DNA from: Symbiodinium natans
Taxonomy: Eukaryota; Sar; Dinophyceae; Suessiales; Symbiodiniaceae
DNA length: 64,000 nt
Assembly (NCBI GenBank): GCA_905221605.1
Contig: CAJNDS010000422.1
Location: forward strand, 1 to 64,000
Direction of reading: 5' to 3'
The notes below the pieces were generated by a model. That model was not told where the DNA came from. It saw nothing but the letters and a program-made list of their open reading frames with translations, and made no database searches. Both the position numbers and the translations under genes were made by a program. This document shows, in pieces, positions 16,545 to 27,220 of the stretch; within the stretch, counting starts at the first letter, position 1; each line of letters opens with the position of its first letter.

Positions 16545-16882
16545 TCAAATCCCTAAGTTCCTCTAGTCCGAATTCTGGACTTAATCACACCTCCAGACCA
16601 CTGCTCGCACTGCAGAAGAAAAGCCTCCATGCCTTATAATGCACAAGCGCCAGCCTGCTAAGCTGATGCCCCCCAGACTCGGCCTGCCCGCCAGCTTGCC
16701 TGCTGAGGTTGAGGACCAATCTCGCAGAGAAGTGTACAGAAGCGCAACCCGCCTGGCTACAATGGCCAGGACATCGAAACAGACCAGGCCCCGAACGAGT
16801 AGGTCACTTAATTTTCACCCTCGATGCCCGCCAAGGTGCGGGACATAACCCGCACATGCGTTCGAAATGAAATGAAATGAAA
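16545..16882 (+). other. Putative 3' untranslated end of the multi-ORF element
   Basis: No supported ORF. At 16,797-16,808 a truncated hairpin core (GAGTAGGTCAC) occurs. A perfect 7-bp stem-loop GTGCGGG-ACATAA-CCCGCAC lies at 16,836-16,855. This is followed by a short tandem tail, (GAAAT)n, ending about 16,882. A 3' stem-loop plus microsatellite tail is typical of non-LTR retroelements, so the element probably ends here. Confidence 0.55.
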
Positions 16883-17145
<263 letters not shown>

Positions 17146-17682
17146 GCATATATATATTATATATGTATACTACTACTACTACTACTGGTATGTATTTTAT
17201 ATACTACCATTATTATGTATTATATATTTTAAAATTAGGTCTTAGATATTAAATATCATGTATTATATATATATATATATATATTATATCTTATTATATA
17301 CAGTATATATATGATATAATATATAGACATACATTAAATATTAAATATTATATGTTATGTTATGTATTATAAATGAAAAGTTTATATATATTATATATCA
17401 TAAACTATTATATTAATTCATATTACATTATTGTGTATTATATTCTATGTTATTGTATTATATTATTCATAATGTATCTTATATCATATGTTCAAATATT
17501 TTTTTACAATATTATATTTTCCTTGATAATATAATATATTGTATTGTATAGTACATGATATGTTATGTTAATATTAATATGAATACAATGTTCATATGAA
17601 TTTTAATATTAATATTACTATTAATATTACTATTAAGATTAACATGAATATAAATAAATAAATATAGAGATGCATAATATAT
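17146..17682. repeat. AT-rich tract
   Basis: Almost pure A/T sequence built of TATATAT, ATTAAT and TATTATA variants, in strong contrast to the GC-rich surroundings. No gene is seen. It could be a replication-prone or matrix-attachment-like region, but nothing specific supports that. Confidence 0.85.
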
Positions 17683-17960
17683 TGGTCGATCGCGTCGCGA
17701 GCAACGTACCAAAACTCGAGTTTATGCGCCTCGAGATGCGTTTCGTGTGAGGGGGTTGTCGATCGTGCTCCGAAAATGTCCCAAAACTCGAGTTTTTGCG
17801 CCTCGAGATGCGTTTCGTGTGAGAGGGAGGGTCGTCAATCGTGCCCGGAAAACCTTTCCAAAACTCGAGGCTTAGCGCGTCGACACGCGTTTCGTGTGAG
17901 AGGGTCCTCGATCGGGTTCCGAAAACGTACCAAAAATCGAGTTTTAGTACTCGAACGTTC
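17683..17960. repeat. ~68-bp tandem repeat, four diverged copies
   Basis: Each unit carries TCGATCG..., CCGAAAA...CCAAAACTCGAGTTT, CGCCTCGAGATGCGTTTCGTG and GTGAGAGGG-like blocks, in that order. Copies begin near 17,683, 17,757, 17,831 and 17,904. The last is truncated and followed by a T-rich TTTTTGATCC repeat that abuts unit A. Confidence 0.8.
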
Positions 17961-18058
17961 GAAGTTTATTTTCTTTTTGATCCTTTTTTATTCATTTTTT
18001 GATCCTGGGCTGCGCGATTTTTTTTGATCCTTTTTTATTTTTTTTGATCCGGCAGCCC

Positions 18059-18130
18059 GAGGAGCTGGCGTCGCCGGCGTTTCATCTTCTGGCTGATCTG
18101 GCTTCTCTGTGTTCTTTTGTGAGGGTTGTT
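18059..18130 (+). CDS. Unit A exon: EELASPAFHLLADLAS
   Basis: The reading frame EELASPAFHLLADLASLCSF is preserved in all three units (B from 34,241, C from 47,461), with few changes. It is the 5'-most homologous exon of unit A, truncated at the unit edge, so unit A probably lacks its own gene start. Confidence 0.55.
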
Positions 18131-18246
18131 GGGTTCTATAGGACAACCCACGCACTGGCACTGGGACCCTTATTCCTGTTAAATCTGTTAAAGTGTAAGG
18201 CGGTGCACAAACAGCCACAAGACGGCGTTCCCTTTTTGCCCGAGGT

Positions 18247-18345
18247 TTCTCGATGTCGGCATCTCGATTCTGTACGTATTTGGCTTCCTGGCCAACGTGA
18301 GCCAAGCAGATGGGGCCAAGTGGATCGAAAGAGCCTTCGCTGAAA
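18247..18345 (+). CDS. Unit A exon: hydrophobic ILYVFGFLANVSQADGAKW segment
   Basis: Frame ISILYVFGFLANVSQADGAKW is conserved in A, B (34,490-34,600) and C (47,705-47,810). The hydrophobic first half could be a membrane or signal-anchor segment near the N-terminus of the receptor-like protein. Confidence 0.5.
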
Positions 18346-18479
18346 TTTGTGGCCATCTTTGCCTTGCAAGGGCTTGTGGATGCTTGTGGCATTTGCCGTC
18401 GCCTCGGGGGTGCACAGTCCGACCGCAGACCGAAGATACATTTTGGATTTTGAAGGCACATGGGGCTTGAGACTCAGAC

Positions 18480-18990
18480 TCCCTAGAGCAGTCTGCTACG
18501 ACACCTCATCAGCAGACACATGCCAGGCTCACACGGCTCAGACACGTGGGCGTCTGAAGACATGACGCAAAACATCTGACGCTGCGAAGACACGTGGGCG
18601 TCAGAAGACACTTTACAAGAACACTTCCCGGGCCAGGGCATGTCCAGCAGGTGGGGAAGGCTCCTCCTCTAGAGTGAAGACACGCGGCGTCGCGAAGACG
18701 AAGACTGGCCAGCGACGTGGCGTCGCGAAGACACGTGGCGTCATCGGGCGGCGTCAACATGTGGTGTTAACATGTTTCGTCAGGTCACGAAGGCACATCG
18801 CCTCAACGAAATTGGCGCCCGCGCCAAGCAACAGAGAACTAGGGCAAGCAGCGGTGTCATCGCAGGGCGCCGGGGCCACCGGACGTGGCATCAGCACGTG
18901 GCGTCAAGAGCTCACGTGGCGCCAGGAACCCACGTGTCGTCAGCACAAAAACGTGGCGTCACCGGACGGGGTCGGGGCCTTCCAAGCGTG
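18480..18990. repeat. GACACGTGGCGTC short repeat block
   Basis: More than ten irregularly spaced variants of GAAGACACGTGGCGTC, each with a CACGTG-like palindrome. Absent from the equivalent place in B and C. No ORF is supported. Confidence 0.7.
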
Positions 18991-19081
18991 TGTCGTGAAA
19001 ATGTGTCTTCAGGCGTCGAGCGAAATCTGCACCCCCCGGGCGACCGCCCTGGAAAGCTTTGAGGTCGTAACTTTGCATTCC

Positions 19082-19155
19082 AGCTGAGGCACCGGAATGA
19101 GTCTGTTACAGGATCTCGTGCTGAAGCCACTCTACTTGGTGGCTGGGCCATGTAA
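19082..19155 (+). CDS. Unit A exon: MSLLQDLVLKPLYLVAG
   Basis: Frame MSLLQDLVLKPL(Y/C)LVAGP begins at an ATG in every unit (B near 34,750, C near 57,083). It is short and hydrophobic and follows a conserved CAGCTGAGGCACCGG(A/G) block. It could be an internal exon or an alternative gene start. Confidence 0.45.
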
Positions 19156-19239
19156 TGATTTCTTGAGAAAATGGACATCTGAGATCTTGATAGAAAAGCC
19201 GATGTGTCGGTGTTGAGGTTGATGGAGCTGCTCGTAGCC

Positions 19240-19430
19240 CCGCGCACACCGAGGCTCTGTTGTACGCCACGGTCGCCAGCATGGTCCTGTGTTGCAGCCC
19301 AAGCGTCGGGGAGAAGATCTTGAACCAGTGGGTTCGGCAAAGCGACAACGAGTCCGGGAACGAGGACCTGCAGAACGACGGCAACCAGCTCGGGAACGAA
19401 GACTTCGAGGCAACTCGGCGCCCTAGGCCC
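19240..19430 (+). CDS. Unit A exon: TEALLYATVASMVLCCSPSVGEK
   Basis: Frame ALLYATVASMVLCCSPSVGE, then KILNQWVRQSDNESGNEDLQ and an acidic Asn/Glu-rich tail. B reads NQWALNDKESENEDLQ at the same place, while C (57,285-57,475) matches A. The exon has a hydrophobic start and charged tail and ends near EATRRPR in all copies. Confidence 0.6.
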
Positions 19431-19435
19431 TAGAC

Positions 19436-22080
19436 TCTGAACCTGAAACGCATCCCAAGATGAGAGTCGAAGCCCATCTTCTTCCCGGGAAGGGTGTTTA
19501 TCTTGACGCCTAGCATTTCTTCCCGGAACCTGAAATCGCCCTAATGGCGTTTTGACTTCCCCCACATTCTCTTGCTGAGGGTTGTCCTTCGGATTTCCCT
19601 GAGGAGGGGGAGGGGGGGTGGGGCCCTCTCCAGGAAGCTGTCACCTTCGCGAGTTGAACGGGCCTTGGAGTTTGGGACTGAGGGCGCTTCAAGGCTAAGA
19701 GTATCATAAATAACCTAGTTCAGACACCAATGTAGATGCCAAAGAAGCACACAGCCTCTCTGGGCCGGGTGGTCCCCTTTCTGCGGCGCTCAGGGTCGTC
19801 GGTCAGGCCCTGCCGGGCTCTCACGCTCTTCGGCCGGCTTGTGAGGAAGATGAAGCAATAGAGGAGGTGTATATAGACTCCGTGTGAAGAGTTTCCTTTT
19901 TGTGCATATGGGGGTTTACCATAAGGGGCCCCTAGTGGGTCCCCTTATATTAAGTACCCCAATAAGGCACCCCCAATATCGTAAACCCCCATATCTGTGC
20001 GTGTACAGACGAGGGGGGCATCCTTGCGTGACTTGGGGCATGGCGCGGGCTCCTCTTGAGGAGCTCAGATCTCGTTCTACCCTACCATGGGACTTGTCGT
20101 AGGTGATACGGCTTTCTTGTTGAAACTTGCGCCAGTTCCCCAGCAGCGACAAAATGCAAGGGGGTCCCTACAAGATTTTGAATTTGTCCCTTGGCGGAAG
20201 TTCCAAGGCACAAGATGAGTTTGTGCCTAGGTAAAGCTGTGCTGTTGCCGTGCGAAGCATCCAGCCACCAAGTGGGGGTTGCTCTGCTCTCGTGTTGGCT
20301 TGAGGGGGGTTGGCTTAAAGCCAGAAGTCTCAGCCCTTAGCTGGAGAGCAATCCCCGAAATGATTTTAACAAGGCTGTCTCGGCCTCTCGTTTCTTTGAA
20401 GCCTCAATTTTGGGGTTTTGGACTCGGTTTGGACCACTGCACCAAAGGGTGGAAGAACAGTGCCATCAGCGCAACACGCTGAGCTTTGACAAAATTGGGA
20501 CAGCGAAAGGGCTCCTAGGTCCTACACAAGGGGGGTCGCACGAGTACATTGCCATGCCATGGGGGCTGGACCAGTTGCGATTCTCTCGGGGGAAGCAGCG
20601 TCTTGCTCCCGAACCCTAAGCCGCTTAAACTTCAAACTTGAGCCTCAACTCCTTGCCATTCCACACGGAACCCCCCCCCCCCTTCATCCCACAAAGCTGC
20701 AATCGTGCTCGGTGACCCTGATCTCCGAAAACACGGCAACCGTTACACCTTTACCTTTACCTCTTGCACTGCATTCTAAGCTCACGCCCCTCACTCTCTT
20801 TTCCGTCCTTTGAACATGGGGGGAAGGGGGGGGCGATGGGGGACGGCAGGAGGCCCGGTTGCCACACGATTCAGAGGGACAGTTCTCTTGGGTTCGCCCT
20901 TGGATCTGACAGGTTGAAAGATCCTCCGAAACCCGTAGAAGATAGCAACATATAGCAACATCTCCCAGTGGCCTGGTTGGAGTCGACTGGTGTCGTCGGG
21001 CAGATCCTTGGAGACAAGGTGCGGCCACCGGCTCCTCAGAAAACCACAGGAATCTGGGTTCTTCAGCCAAAGCGGTTTGCTGTTGCGTTGAAGAAGCTTC
21101 CTCCGTGAAGTTGCGAAAGCTTGAGGAACGAAGCTTGAGAAGCTTTGGAGCGAGTTTTTTTTTGGCCTCTTTAAGTACAACATACTGTAGCATTCCGCAC
21201 AAGGATTTTTGGGGTTTCTGGAACAAGACATGGCGAGCTTCGTTGCGTGCTAAGCTTTTCGCCCCTGATAGTGCCCCCTGAAGTCCCTCAAGCTTGCACA
21301 ATCGAGAAAAAATCGACACTCCTTCAGCCTTCCTGGGGCCCCGGCGACGCGATTGCATAGTCTTGAACCCTGGACCCTTGTGCGGCTGCCGTCTAGGGCG
21401 CGGGTAGGCAGCGCTGTTCTTTCCTGGAGCTCCGCGCCGCACGAAAACGGCATGCGCAAGCCAAACAGCTCATGCATCCCGATGGGGTTTCTTTTGTTTT
21501 TTGCGGTGACTTGGTCCAGTCACCCAAAGATACAGCGTGCCCTCCGCGGCACAGGCACGCAGTGTGATATGTGTTGCAAACGTTTGCGAGCCCTAGACTC
21601 CCTAGACCGACTTCAACCTGAAGGCCTCGGCCTTAAAACCTGGGAGCCCGTTTCAGCCCCTCTGCCCTCTGCCGCGATGCCCCGGCTTCTGCTGCTGCTG
21701 GTGTCTCAGTTTGTCTCAGTTGTGTCATTTTTTTGTGCCCTTCTTCGTGGGACGCCACCTTTGGGCCTCTCGGTTCTCAGCTCAGGAGATACCTGGCTTT
21801 TTTAATTCGAGGACGGAAGATCAGGGGGGAGGGCAAGCTTGCCAGAAAGGCTGCATGCAGCAATGGCTCCAAGTTCTGCTCGTCGTATCTGGGTTTGTCG
21901 GGGCAAGGCAGCCCCCCCCCCCGATCTTCCGCACGTGCAGTTTTTTTTCACGGGAGGCTGGCCGGGGCAATGTGCGGGAAAGAGCGCGGTCTCTTGAAAC
22001 TCGGTTGGGTTTTTAGCATCTGCAGGGACTTAGATGCAAAAAACCCATTTTCCTGTGGCCAGCCTCCTTGGCAGCCTTGG
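19436..22080. other. Unit A long intronic or intergenic stretch
   Basis: Mostly non-coding. A weak remnant of the exon that reads MYRHEG...AYLLRNEDVFV in unit C occurs near 20,005-20,060 but is not preserved. CCCCATAT-containing short repeats lie at 19,905-20,010, and poly-C tracts near 20,672. A conserved LGSQLR(R/K)YLA reading near 21,770-21,810 may be an exon, since it recurs in B near 37,640 and C near 59,360. The minus-strand ORFs here have no counterpart in other units. Confidence 0.5.
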
Positions 22081-22260
22081 CAGTCCATGCTCCAGCTTCA
22101 GACGCTTGGCGGCGCGATGTGCGCTGTGAGACTTGCGATGGTGACGATGGCTGCAGCCAACAGCTGGGACATGGTGGAGCGCCATGGCCCGGCGTCCCGG
22201 AGTCTCAGGGCAGCAGAGGTTGCCTTGGACATAAGGGTCAGCGATGCAAGCGGGCTTAAC
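22081..22260 (+). CDS. Unit A exon: MCAVRLAMVTMAAANSWDMVE
   Basis: Frame SMLQLQTLGGAMCAVRLAMV then TMAAANSWDMVERHGPA is conserved in B (37,900-38,060) and C (59,668-59,860) despite intron drift. It precedes the kelch exons. Confidence 0.55.
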
Positions 22261-22398
22261 GCTTTTCTCTCATGTTCTCATGTGGCCTAAGAAGAGGTTT
22301 CTGCAGTGGCAGCACTTCTGTTCCGAAAGACTTGTGGCATTCTGGAGCCCTGAGTGGGGGTTGATCCGAGCTGAGCTCTCCCCCAAAGCAGGCCCAAA

Positions 22399-22490
22399 CA
22401 CGTCATCAAGATTGACCCAGGTGGGCACACGATGGTCTGGGATTCAGGCGCTGATGGTGCTGGTGAAGGCTCGCACACCGGACCCCTGCT
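22399..22490 (+). CDS. Unit A exon: IDPGGHTMVWDSGADGAGEG
   Basis: Frame VIKIDPGGHTMVWDSGADGA is nearly identical in B (38,172-38,270), and C reads NIDPGGHTMVWDSGADGAGE (59,988-60,060). A HTMVWDS core resembles the R/H-x-x-x-V-W-D strand of a kelch blade. Confidence 0.6.
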
Positions 22491-22926
22491 CTCTGAGCTT
22501 CTGATGGCTTGGGGGCTCGTAGGCTCTGTTGGTTCTTCCTCGCGCCGCCCCGAAGTAGGGAAGGTCTTTGAATTTCCACTCGCACAGTTGGACCCTGCCT
22601 GTTGTGCAACAATCTTAGGCTCGCAGTGCGTCTTCGAGGATTCACCTGGGCTCTCATTTTTCCGGCACCCCCTTGTCTGAACGGCAAGCCTCTGTGCAAC
22701 AGCACCTCAAAAGCCACAAGCCTCAAAAAAGCCGGAATGAACCCTATAAACCATTGAGACCCTGAAGCTGGGCCCTTGCCGAACATCTTCGGTTTTAAGG
22801 GGAGTTCATTCCGGTTCCAACACGCTAGGGCTGTGGGATCCTTTTTCCTGAGCTGAAGATCGTCCCACACTAGTGCCCTACACCCCCTAAACCCTTCGTT
22901 ATGGGCAGACACCGGGCCGTTTGGGA

Positions 22927-23010
22927 GGCTTCTTGATGTACGGTGGGCTGTTGGACAGCGCCATGTCTGGCGACCTGTACTTCTTCGGCGTCACCTCGCA
23001 GCTGCGCTGA
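22927..23010 (+). CDS. Unit A kelch exon: GFLMYGGLLDSAMSGDLYFF
   Basis: A classic kelch half-repeat: hydrophobic strand, Gly-Gly, then GDLYFF. B reads GFLMLGGELSDSAMSGDLYF (38,599-38,677) and C reads GFLMFGGQLLDSAMSGDLYF (63,685-63,770). Confidence 0.7.
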   Translation, partial: GFLMYGGLLDSAMSGDLYFFGVTSQLR

Positions 23011-23299
23011 GATGCCCCCGAAAGCCCCCATATGGTTCAGGGAGCCCAAGACCCTCGTTAGTTGATTGAATGCGCCACAATGCGCTTCTTCAACCACAAA
23101 AGAAAGAGGGCTGAGAAAATTTCAATTGGGGACGCGGGGTCTCTCAGGAGAACCCGAGTTAAGCCTCCCTAGCCCCGTAAAGCCCCAACAACCCATTCAC
23201 GCCTAAACGCTCCATGCCCACTCGGTGGTTCATGGCCAACTGGAACTGTACTCATCATCCGGGGCTTATCTGTGGGTTATGCCTACACTTATAATGGGT

Positions 23300-23480
23300 T
23301 ACCCTAAACCCTAAACCCTGAACCCTGAACCCTAAACCCTAAACTCTCAACCCTACAAGGGGTTCCTAGGTACCCTGAACCTCCATGCACAGCCTGAAAC
23401 CGAAAAACCACTCTTTGCGGCGCCGAGATTCCTGAAAGAGGGTTTAGGGTTTAGGGTTTAGGGTTTAGGGTTTAGGGCAA
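23300..23480. repeat. Interstitial telomere-like repeats, head-to-head
   Basis: CCCTAAA-type units (23,303-23,345) followed within ~100 bp by a TTTAGGG-type run (23,440-23,477). The two face in opposite directions, so they form an inverted pair. They lie in an intron-like stretch of unit A. Confidence 0.85.
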
Positions 23481-23915
23481 ATCCTGAGAAGGAACCTGTG
23501 GACGCAGAAGTCTTCGGGCCCCGCGGCCTCTTGCCCTTTGGAAGGGTCCAGGGCTTTAAGACGTTTTATCGGGTCTTTAAGGAGTGTGGCAAATGTTGAG
23601 GAACCCTTCAAAAACCCCTAAACTGATGTGCTTGTGCTTGGGTTCCAAAACAGGCTCTGAGGTGAACACGGCCCCCCTTAGTCTTAGCTAGATATCCTGA
23701 GTTTCTCTGGAACATATCCATGGTAGCTGGAGTGTGTGGGTAGATGTGGTCGGTGTATGCTTTTGCTTCATCCTGCTTTTGGGTTGGTGGACTTGATCTG
23801 GGGATCAAACAGTTACGGGCCAATGTGTCCTTCAGAGTGGAACCTGCTGGAGCCTTGCCTGCTTCTGCTAGCATGAGACTCGAAGCTGATGTGCTACTGT
23901 CAGTTTTCTTCAGTT

Positions 23916-24002
23916 CCTCCAAACCTGAGGCCCGATACCGCCACTCTGCAGTGATTGACCCCACCGCCAGGGCCATGTACCTTCCGGCAGCCTTAGCAGG
24001 GG
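23916..24002 (+). CDS. Unit A kelch exon: PEARYRHSAVIDPTARAMYL
   Basis: Frame PEARYRHSAVIDPTARAMYL gives the R-x-x-HSAV strand that opens a kelch blade. B reads PEARYHHSAVIDPTARAMYL at 39,115-39,190. Confidence 0.7.
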
Positions 24003-25405
24003 GGCTTAGGGTTTAGGGCTTTTTTCCCGAAAGCTTCAGCGAAGGGTTCTTCGGAAAAAAAACGTTCGCCCAAGCACACCAGCCTACCACCGCCACACTA
24101 CCATCACCACACTAATTACGCTACCACCACTACGCTACCACCACCACACTTGCATCACTACACTACCACCACCACATTACCATCACTACACTACCACCAC
24201 TACACTACCACCTTTTATCACTACACTACCACCACCACACTACCATCACTACACTACCACCACCACACTACCACCACCACACTACCATCACCACAGTACT
24301 ATCTCAGCTGCATTGCTTCTGTACGCTGTCTATTAAATTCTCTCTTATTTCTTAGGCTGGGGTGGGTTTCGCCGCGGCTAGCGCGATGCACCCCTCTGCG
24401 GGGATCGTGCTTGTCGGAGCGCTCCCGCTGTGCATTTTTGCGTATTCTTGAGTGGTCTGTTGAATCCTCTGCGGGTATCGTGCGTGTCGGAGCGCTCGCG
24501 CTGTGCGTTTTTGCGTATTTTGAAGCGCCACGGTGCACCCTCTTCGGGGATCGTGCGTGTTGGCATGCGAAAACATCGCAAATATCATACCCAACTTGCA
24601 TGACTGGCAGGCGCACGCTCATCCCGCACGGTGCCCGTGCTCAGCTTGGCAGCCATGCTGCAGCAACTTGCTTACACTAAATTTTGAAATCCCTCAGCGT
24701 GAGCCCGTGAGCCAACCCGCTGGCTCCAACTCCGAGGTGCATGTTCCATTCTGGCAGGCGATGTCGTAGCGTTGAGACGCTTTCTGTCCATGCGCTCTGA
24801 CAGGCTGGCTTACTCGTTGACAAGGACAGTTGCTGAAGGACTTGCCAAGGAAAAGGACGTGCCGAGTCGCTGTCTGAAATGCCCTAAGTATACCACCACA
24901 CTATCATCACCACATTACCATCACCCCACTGCCATCACCTCAGCTACACCGCTTCTCTACCCTATTAAATTCCATCTTCTTTCCGTTTCGCGCTCTCTCT
25001 GCCGTCGACACCGCGTTGAGACTACACTACCGATCTACTTCTAGCCTACTACACCACACCACGGCACCACGATCACTGCACTGACAACATAACCAACTAT
25101 ACGTGTCAGTTGGAATCTTCGCACGGAGTTCTTTTGGGATAATCGGTGTCTAGTCTTTTTTTGGTTGTTTTTTGGCTTTTCTGAGCCCGAAGCCGTTTTA
25201 AAACCCTGTTTTGCTTCGGGTCAGGTTCTGCCAAGGGCTTCGGTTCTTGTTTTGGAGGCTCTTCTTGCTTCTAAAGGGGGTTGGAGTGAATATGTACAGG
25301 CACCAGGGATCATGCAGGGATCAGCACTTGCACGTGATTTTTCTGTTGGGCCTTGTTGGGATTTGCAAGGTTTCGGGCGCGAGGACCTCGCTTCGACCGG
25401 ATGCC
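24003..25405. repeat. Unit A-specific block with CACTACCAC satellite and a ~95-bp tandem repeat
   Basis: Much of this stretch has no counterpart in B. It contains CACTACCAC-type satellite (24,065-24,300), about three ~95-bp units of GGGGATCGTGC...GCGTATT (24,395-24,560), and a second satellite patch (24,890-24,945). Both satellite patches are followed by a similar CTCAGCTxCA...CTATTAAATTC block (24,304 and 24,938), so the interior may be a mobile unit with repeated ends. No ORF is supported. Confidence 0.6.
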
Positions 25406-25500
25406 TAAGGTACATATTTGCCGGCATGAGCCTTAGCGCTGGCACGGCCAGCACCTTCGGCGACCTCCATCGTTGCCCGGCTCGGATTTGGAGACCTGCC
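25406..25500 (+). CDS. Unit A kelch exon: LRYIFAGMSLSAGTASTFGD
   Basis: Frame YIFAGMSLSAGTASTFGDLH, then RCPARIW. B reads YIFAGMSLGSGTVNTFGDLH at 39,438-39,520. It fits the strand-loop-GDLH pattern of a kelch repeat. Confidence 0.65.
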
Positions 25501-25605
25501 TGCCGGGTAGCGGGAGGTTCCTAATGTCTGGCAGGCGGTTTTGTTCGTGCACCTGCCAGATGCTAGAATGGCAGGCCAGAACACAGATAAGATGAAGAAG
25601 CGGTT

Positions 25606-25700
25606 CCTTGGAGCAGTGCACATGCCACACGCCCAAATGATGCCAGGCTACGATGTGGACCTCGACTCCTGGACCACGTGTGGTGGTAATCACCATATGT
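25606..25700 (+). CDS. Unit A exon: HMPHAQMMPGYDVDLDSWTT
   Basis: Frame HMPHAQMMPGYDVDLDSWTT followed by CGGNHH, with an aromatic DLDSWTT strand typical of kelch. B reads HMPRTQTLPGYDVDLDSWTT at 39,713-39,795. Confidence 0.6.
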
Positions 25701-25931
25701 TGGGTTGGGTTCCTCGAATATCAGGGCAGCCCGGCGACCACGTGCGCTGTGCATGTATCTGCGGTAAGGCTTCCATTATTGTCCTTCAACACATTTAACA
25801 GGAGGCTGCCCACAGCGGCAGAGAGAAACAACAACTCAGTACTGTGTTGATGCCCGGCATATGCAATAAACCCTCCGTAGGCCTGACTCCTTAAACCCTA
25901 AGCTTTTTGCCAACAAACAACTTTTTGCAGG

Positions 25932-26060
25932 ACCGCCCTCCAAGGGACGGCAGGGCGCTCGCGGCACACGGCAGTGTGGGACAGCAGCTCCGATCGCATG
26001 ATCGTGTTCGGTGGCGTGGACGGCATGCTGAACAAGACGGGGGACGTCCTCGAGCCTTGG
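25932..26060 (+). CDS. Unit A kelch exon: SRHTAVWDSSSDRMIVFGG
   Basis: A textbook kelch blade: GRSRHTAVWDSSSDRMIVFG then GVDG. B reads the same at 40,060-40,180, with GMQNKMGDILE replacing GMLNKTGDVLE. The exon follows a TTGCAG acceptor-like sequence. Confidence 0.75.
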
Positions 26061-26176
26061 TATCTAGGGGCCCGAAGCCCTCTGAGCCCTGTGCACCCTA
26101 AAAACCCCCCAAACATCTTTAACCGTGCGAAGCTCAGGAGTACGACCGATCGTCGGACTCCTGGTCCTTCCCACAG

Positions 26177-26260
26177 GTTGAGGGCCCAGCGGCGCGCGAT
26201 GGCCACGTGGCCGTTTGGGACGACACCACTGGCCCTCTTGCTGAGCTTATGGATTCTTTT
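26177..26260 (+). CDS. Unit A kelch exon: AARDGHVAVWDDTTGPLAEL
   Basis: Frame GPAARDGHVAVWDDTTGPLA after a CCCACAG acceptor-like site. B is nearly identical at 40,429-40,513. Confidence 0.65.
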
Positions 26261-26371
26261 AAACTGGGCTTTTGAGGTTATTAGCGACGGTGGGTTCTAA
26301 GCATTTCGGGGACATCAGGTAAGTTGAGACCCCAAGACGAGTTCGAGTTGCTGAAAGCAGCTACTCCCAGG

Positions 26372-26510
26372 CGCCATGCTCATGTGCTGCGGCGTCACGT
26401 CGGACTCTGGGCAGAGCTTGGGAGACCTGTGGTCCTACGACGGCACGTGGGCCCAGCTCAGTCCATCCGGAGGCATCACCGCCCGGAGGCGCCTCATCGC
26501 AGAAAGCCTC
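26372..26510 (+). CDS. Unit A kelch exon: LGDLWSYDGTWAQLSPSGG
   Basis: Frame AMLMCCGVTSDSGQSLGDLW then SYDGTWAQLSPSGG is a complete strand-GDLW-W kelch half. It is almost identical in B (40,618-40,745). Confidence 0.75.
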
Positions 26511-27074
26511 CGGAAGCCTGCCCCGAAAACTCCCTAAGCCCCGAAAACTCCCCAATCCCCGGAACTAGACAAAGCTTGGAGCTTAGGGCTTGAGGTGCTT
26601 AGGGGCCTGCTCTGGAGTTAAGGGCCCCCTGACAAAGTCCCGCTTGCACCGAGCCTGGAAAGAACCCTTCTCCGAAACTCTGCAACCTTCTAAGCCACCC
26701 CTCTTGGAGCAATCGGCTCCTCGAATCTCTGCGAAGCGTGCCCATTTCCCCCCTCCCCTTCCTGACATTTTTTTCACATATGTTCATTTTATTGCACATA
26801 TGCATATATATATATATACATACATATATCTCTGTCTCTGTGTGTGTGTGGGTGGGTGTTTATGTTGTTTTTTGGGTGGGGGGGGGGATTTGGTTTTGAC
26901 AACTTGCCAACTTGCTGCTGCTGAGATGACTGTGCGATTTCGATGATCTTGCCCCATGGTGGACTCTTTTTTTGTGCCGCTTCTTTCCATTTCACACACA
27001 AGGACACAAAGAGAGTCTCGTGCTTTCAGCAGGGGGGGCGAGAGGGTCGGGGGGTCGCCGTGGCCTCTTCACCA

Positions 27075-27220
27075 GGTACGCCTCGGCAGTCTGGGATCCG
27101 CAGGCGCGTGCCATGCTGGGCTTCGGGGGACGAGAGACCCCAGAGGCGGCACTCAACTCCCTGTTCCTGCGGCCTGGCGATCAAGCTCTGCTAGATATGG
27201 CCGGCTTTGCAATGTCGGCT
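27075..27220 (+). CDS. Unit A kelch exon: YASAVWDPQARAMLGFGGRE
   Basis: Frame RYASAVWDPQARAMLGFGGR followed by ETPEAALNSLFLRPGDQAL. B is at 41,274-41,420 with few changes. It follows a CACCAG acceptor-like site. Confidence 0.75.

Noticed and set aside
1-16882. Hammerhead-type self-cleaving ribozymes, expected by analogy with terminons
   Set aside because: CTGATGA occurs only in coding context without the matching GAAA and stems; no convincing core was found by eye.
1-16882. Endogenous large DNA virus or polinton
   Set aside because: No capsid, packaging ATPase, DNA polymerase B or integrase was recognised; the RT and LINE-like tail favour a retroelement, although the four-member family is unassigned.
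20684-21442. 252-residue minus-strand ORF in unit A
   Set aside because: No counterpart in B or C at the homologous place and no recognisable domain; most likely a chance frame in intron sequence.
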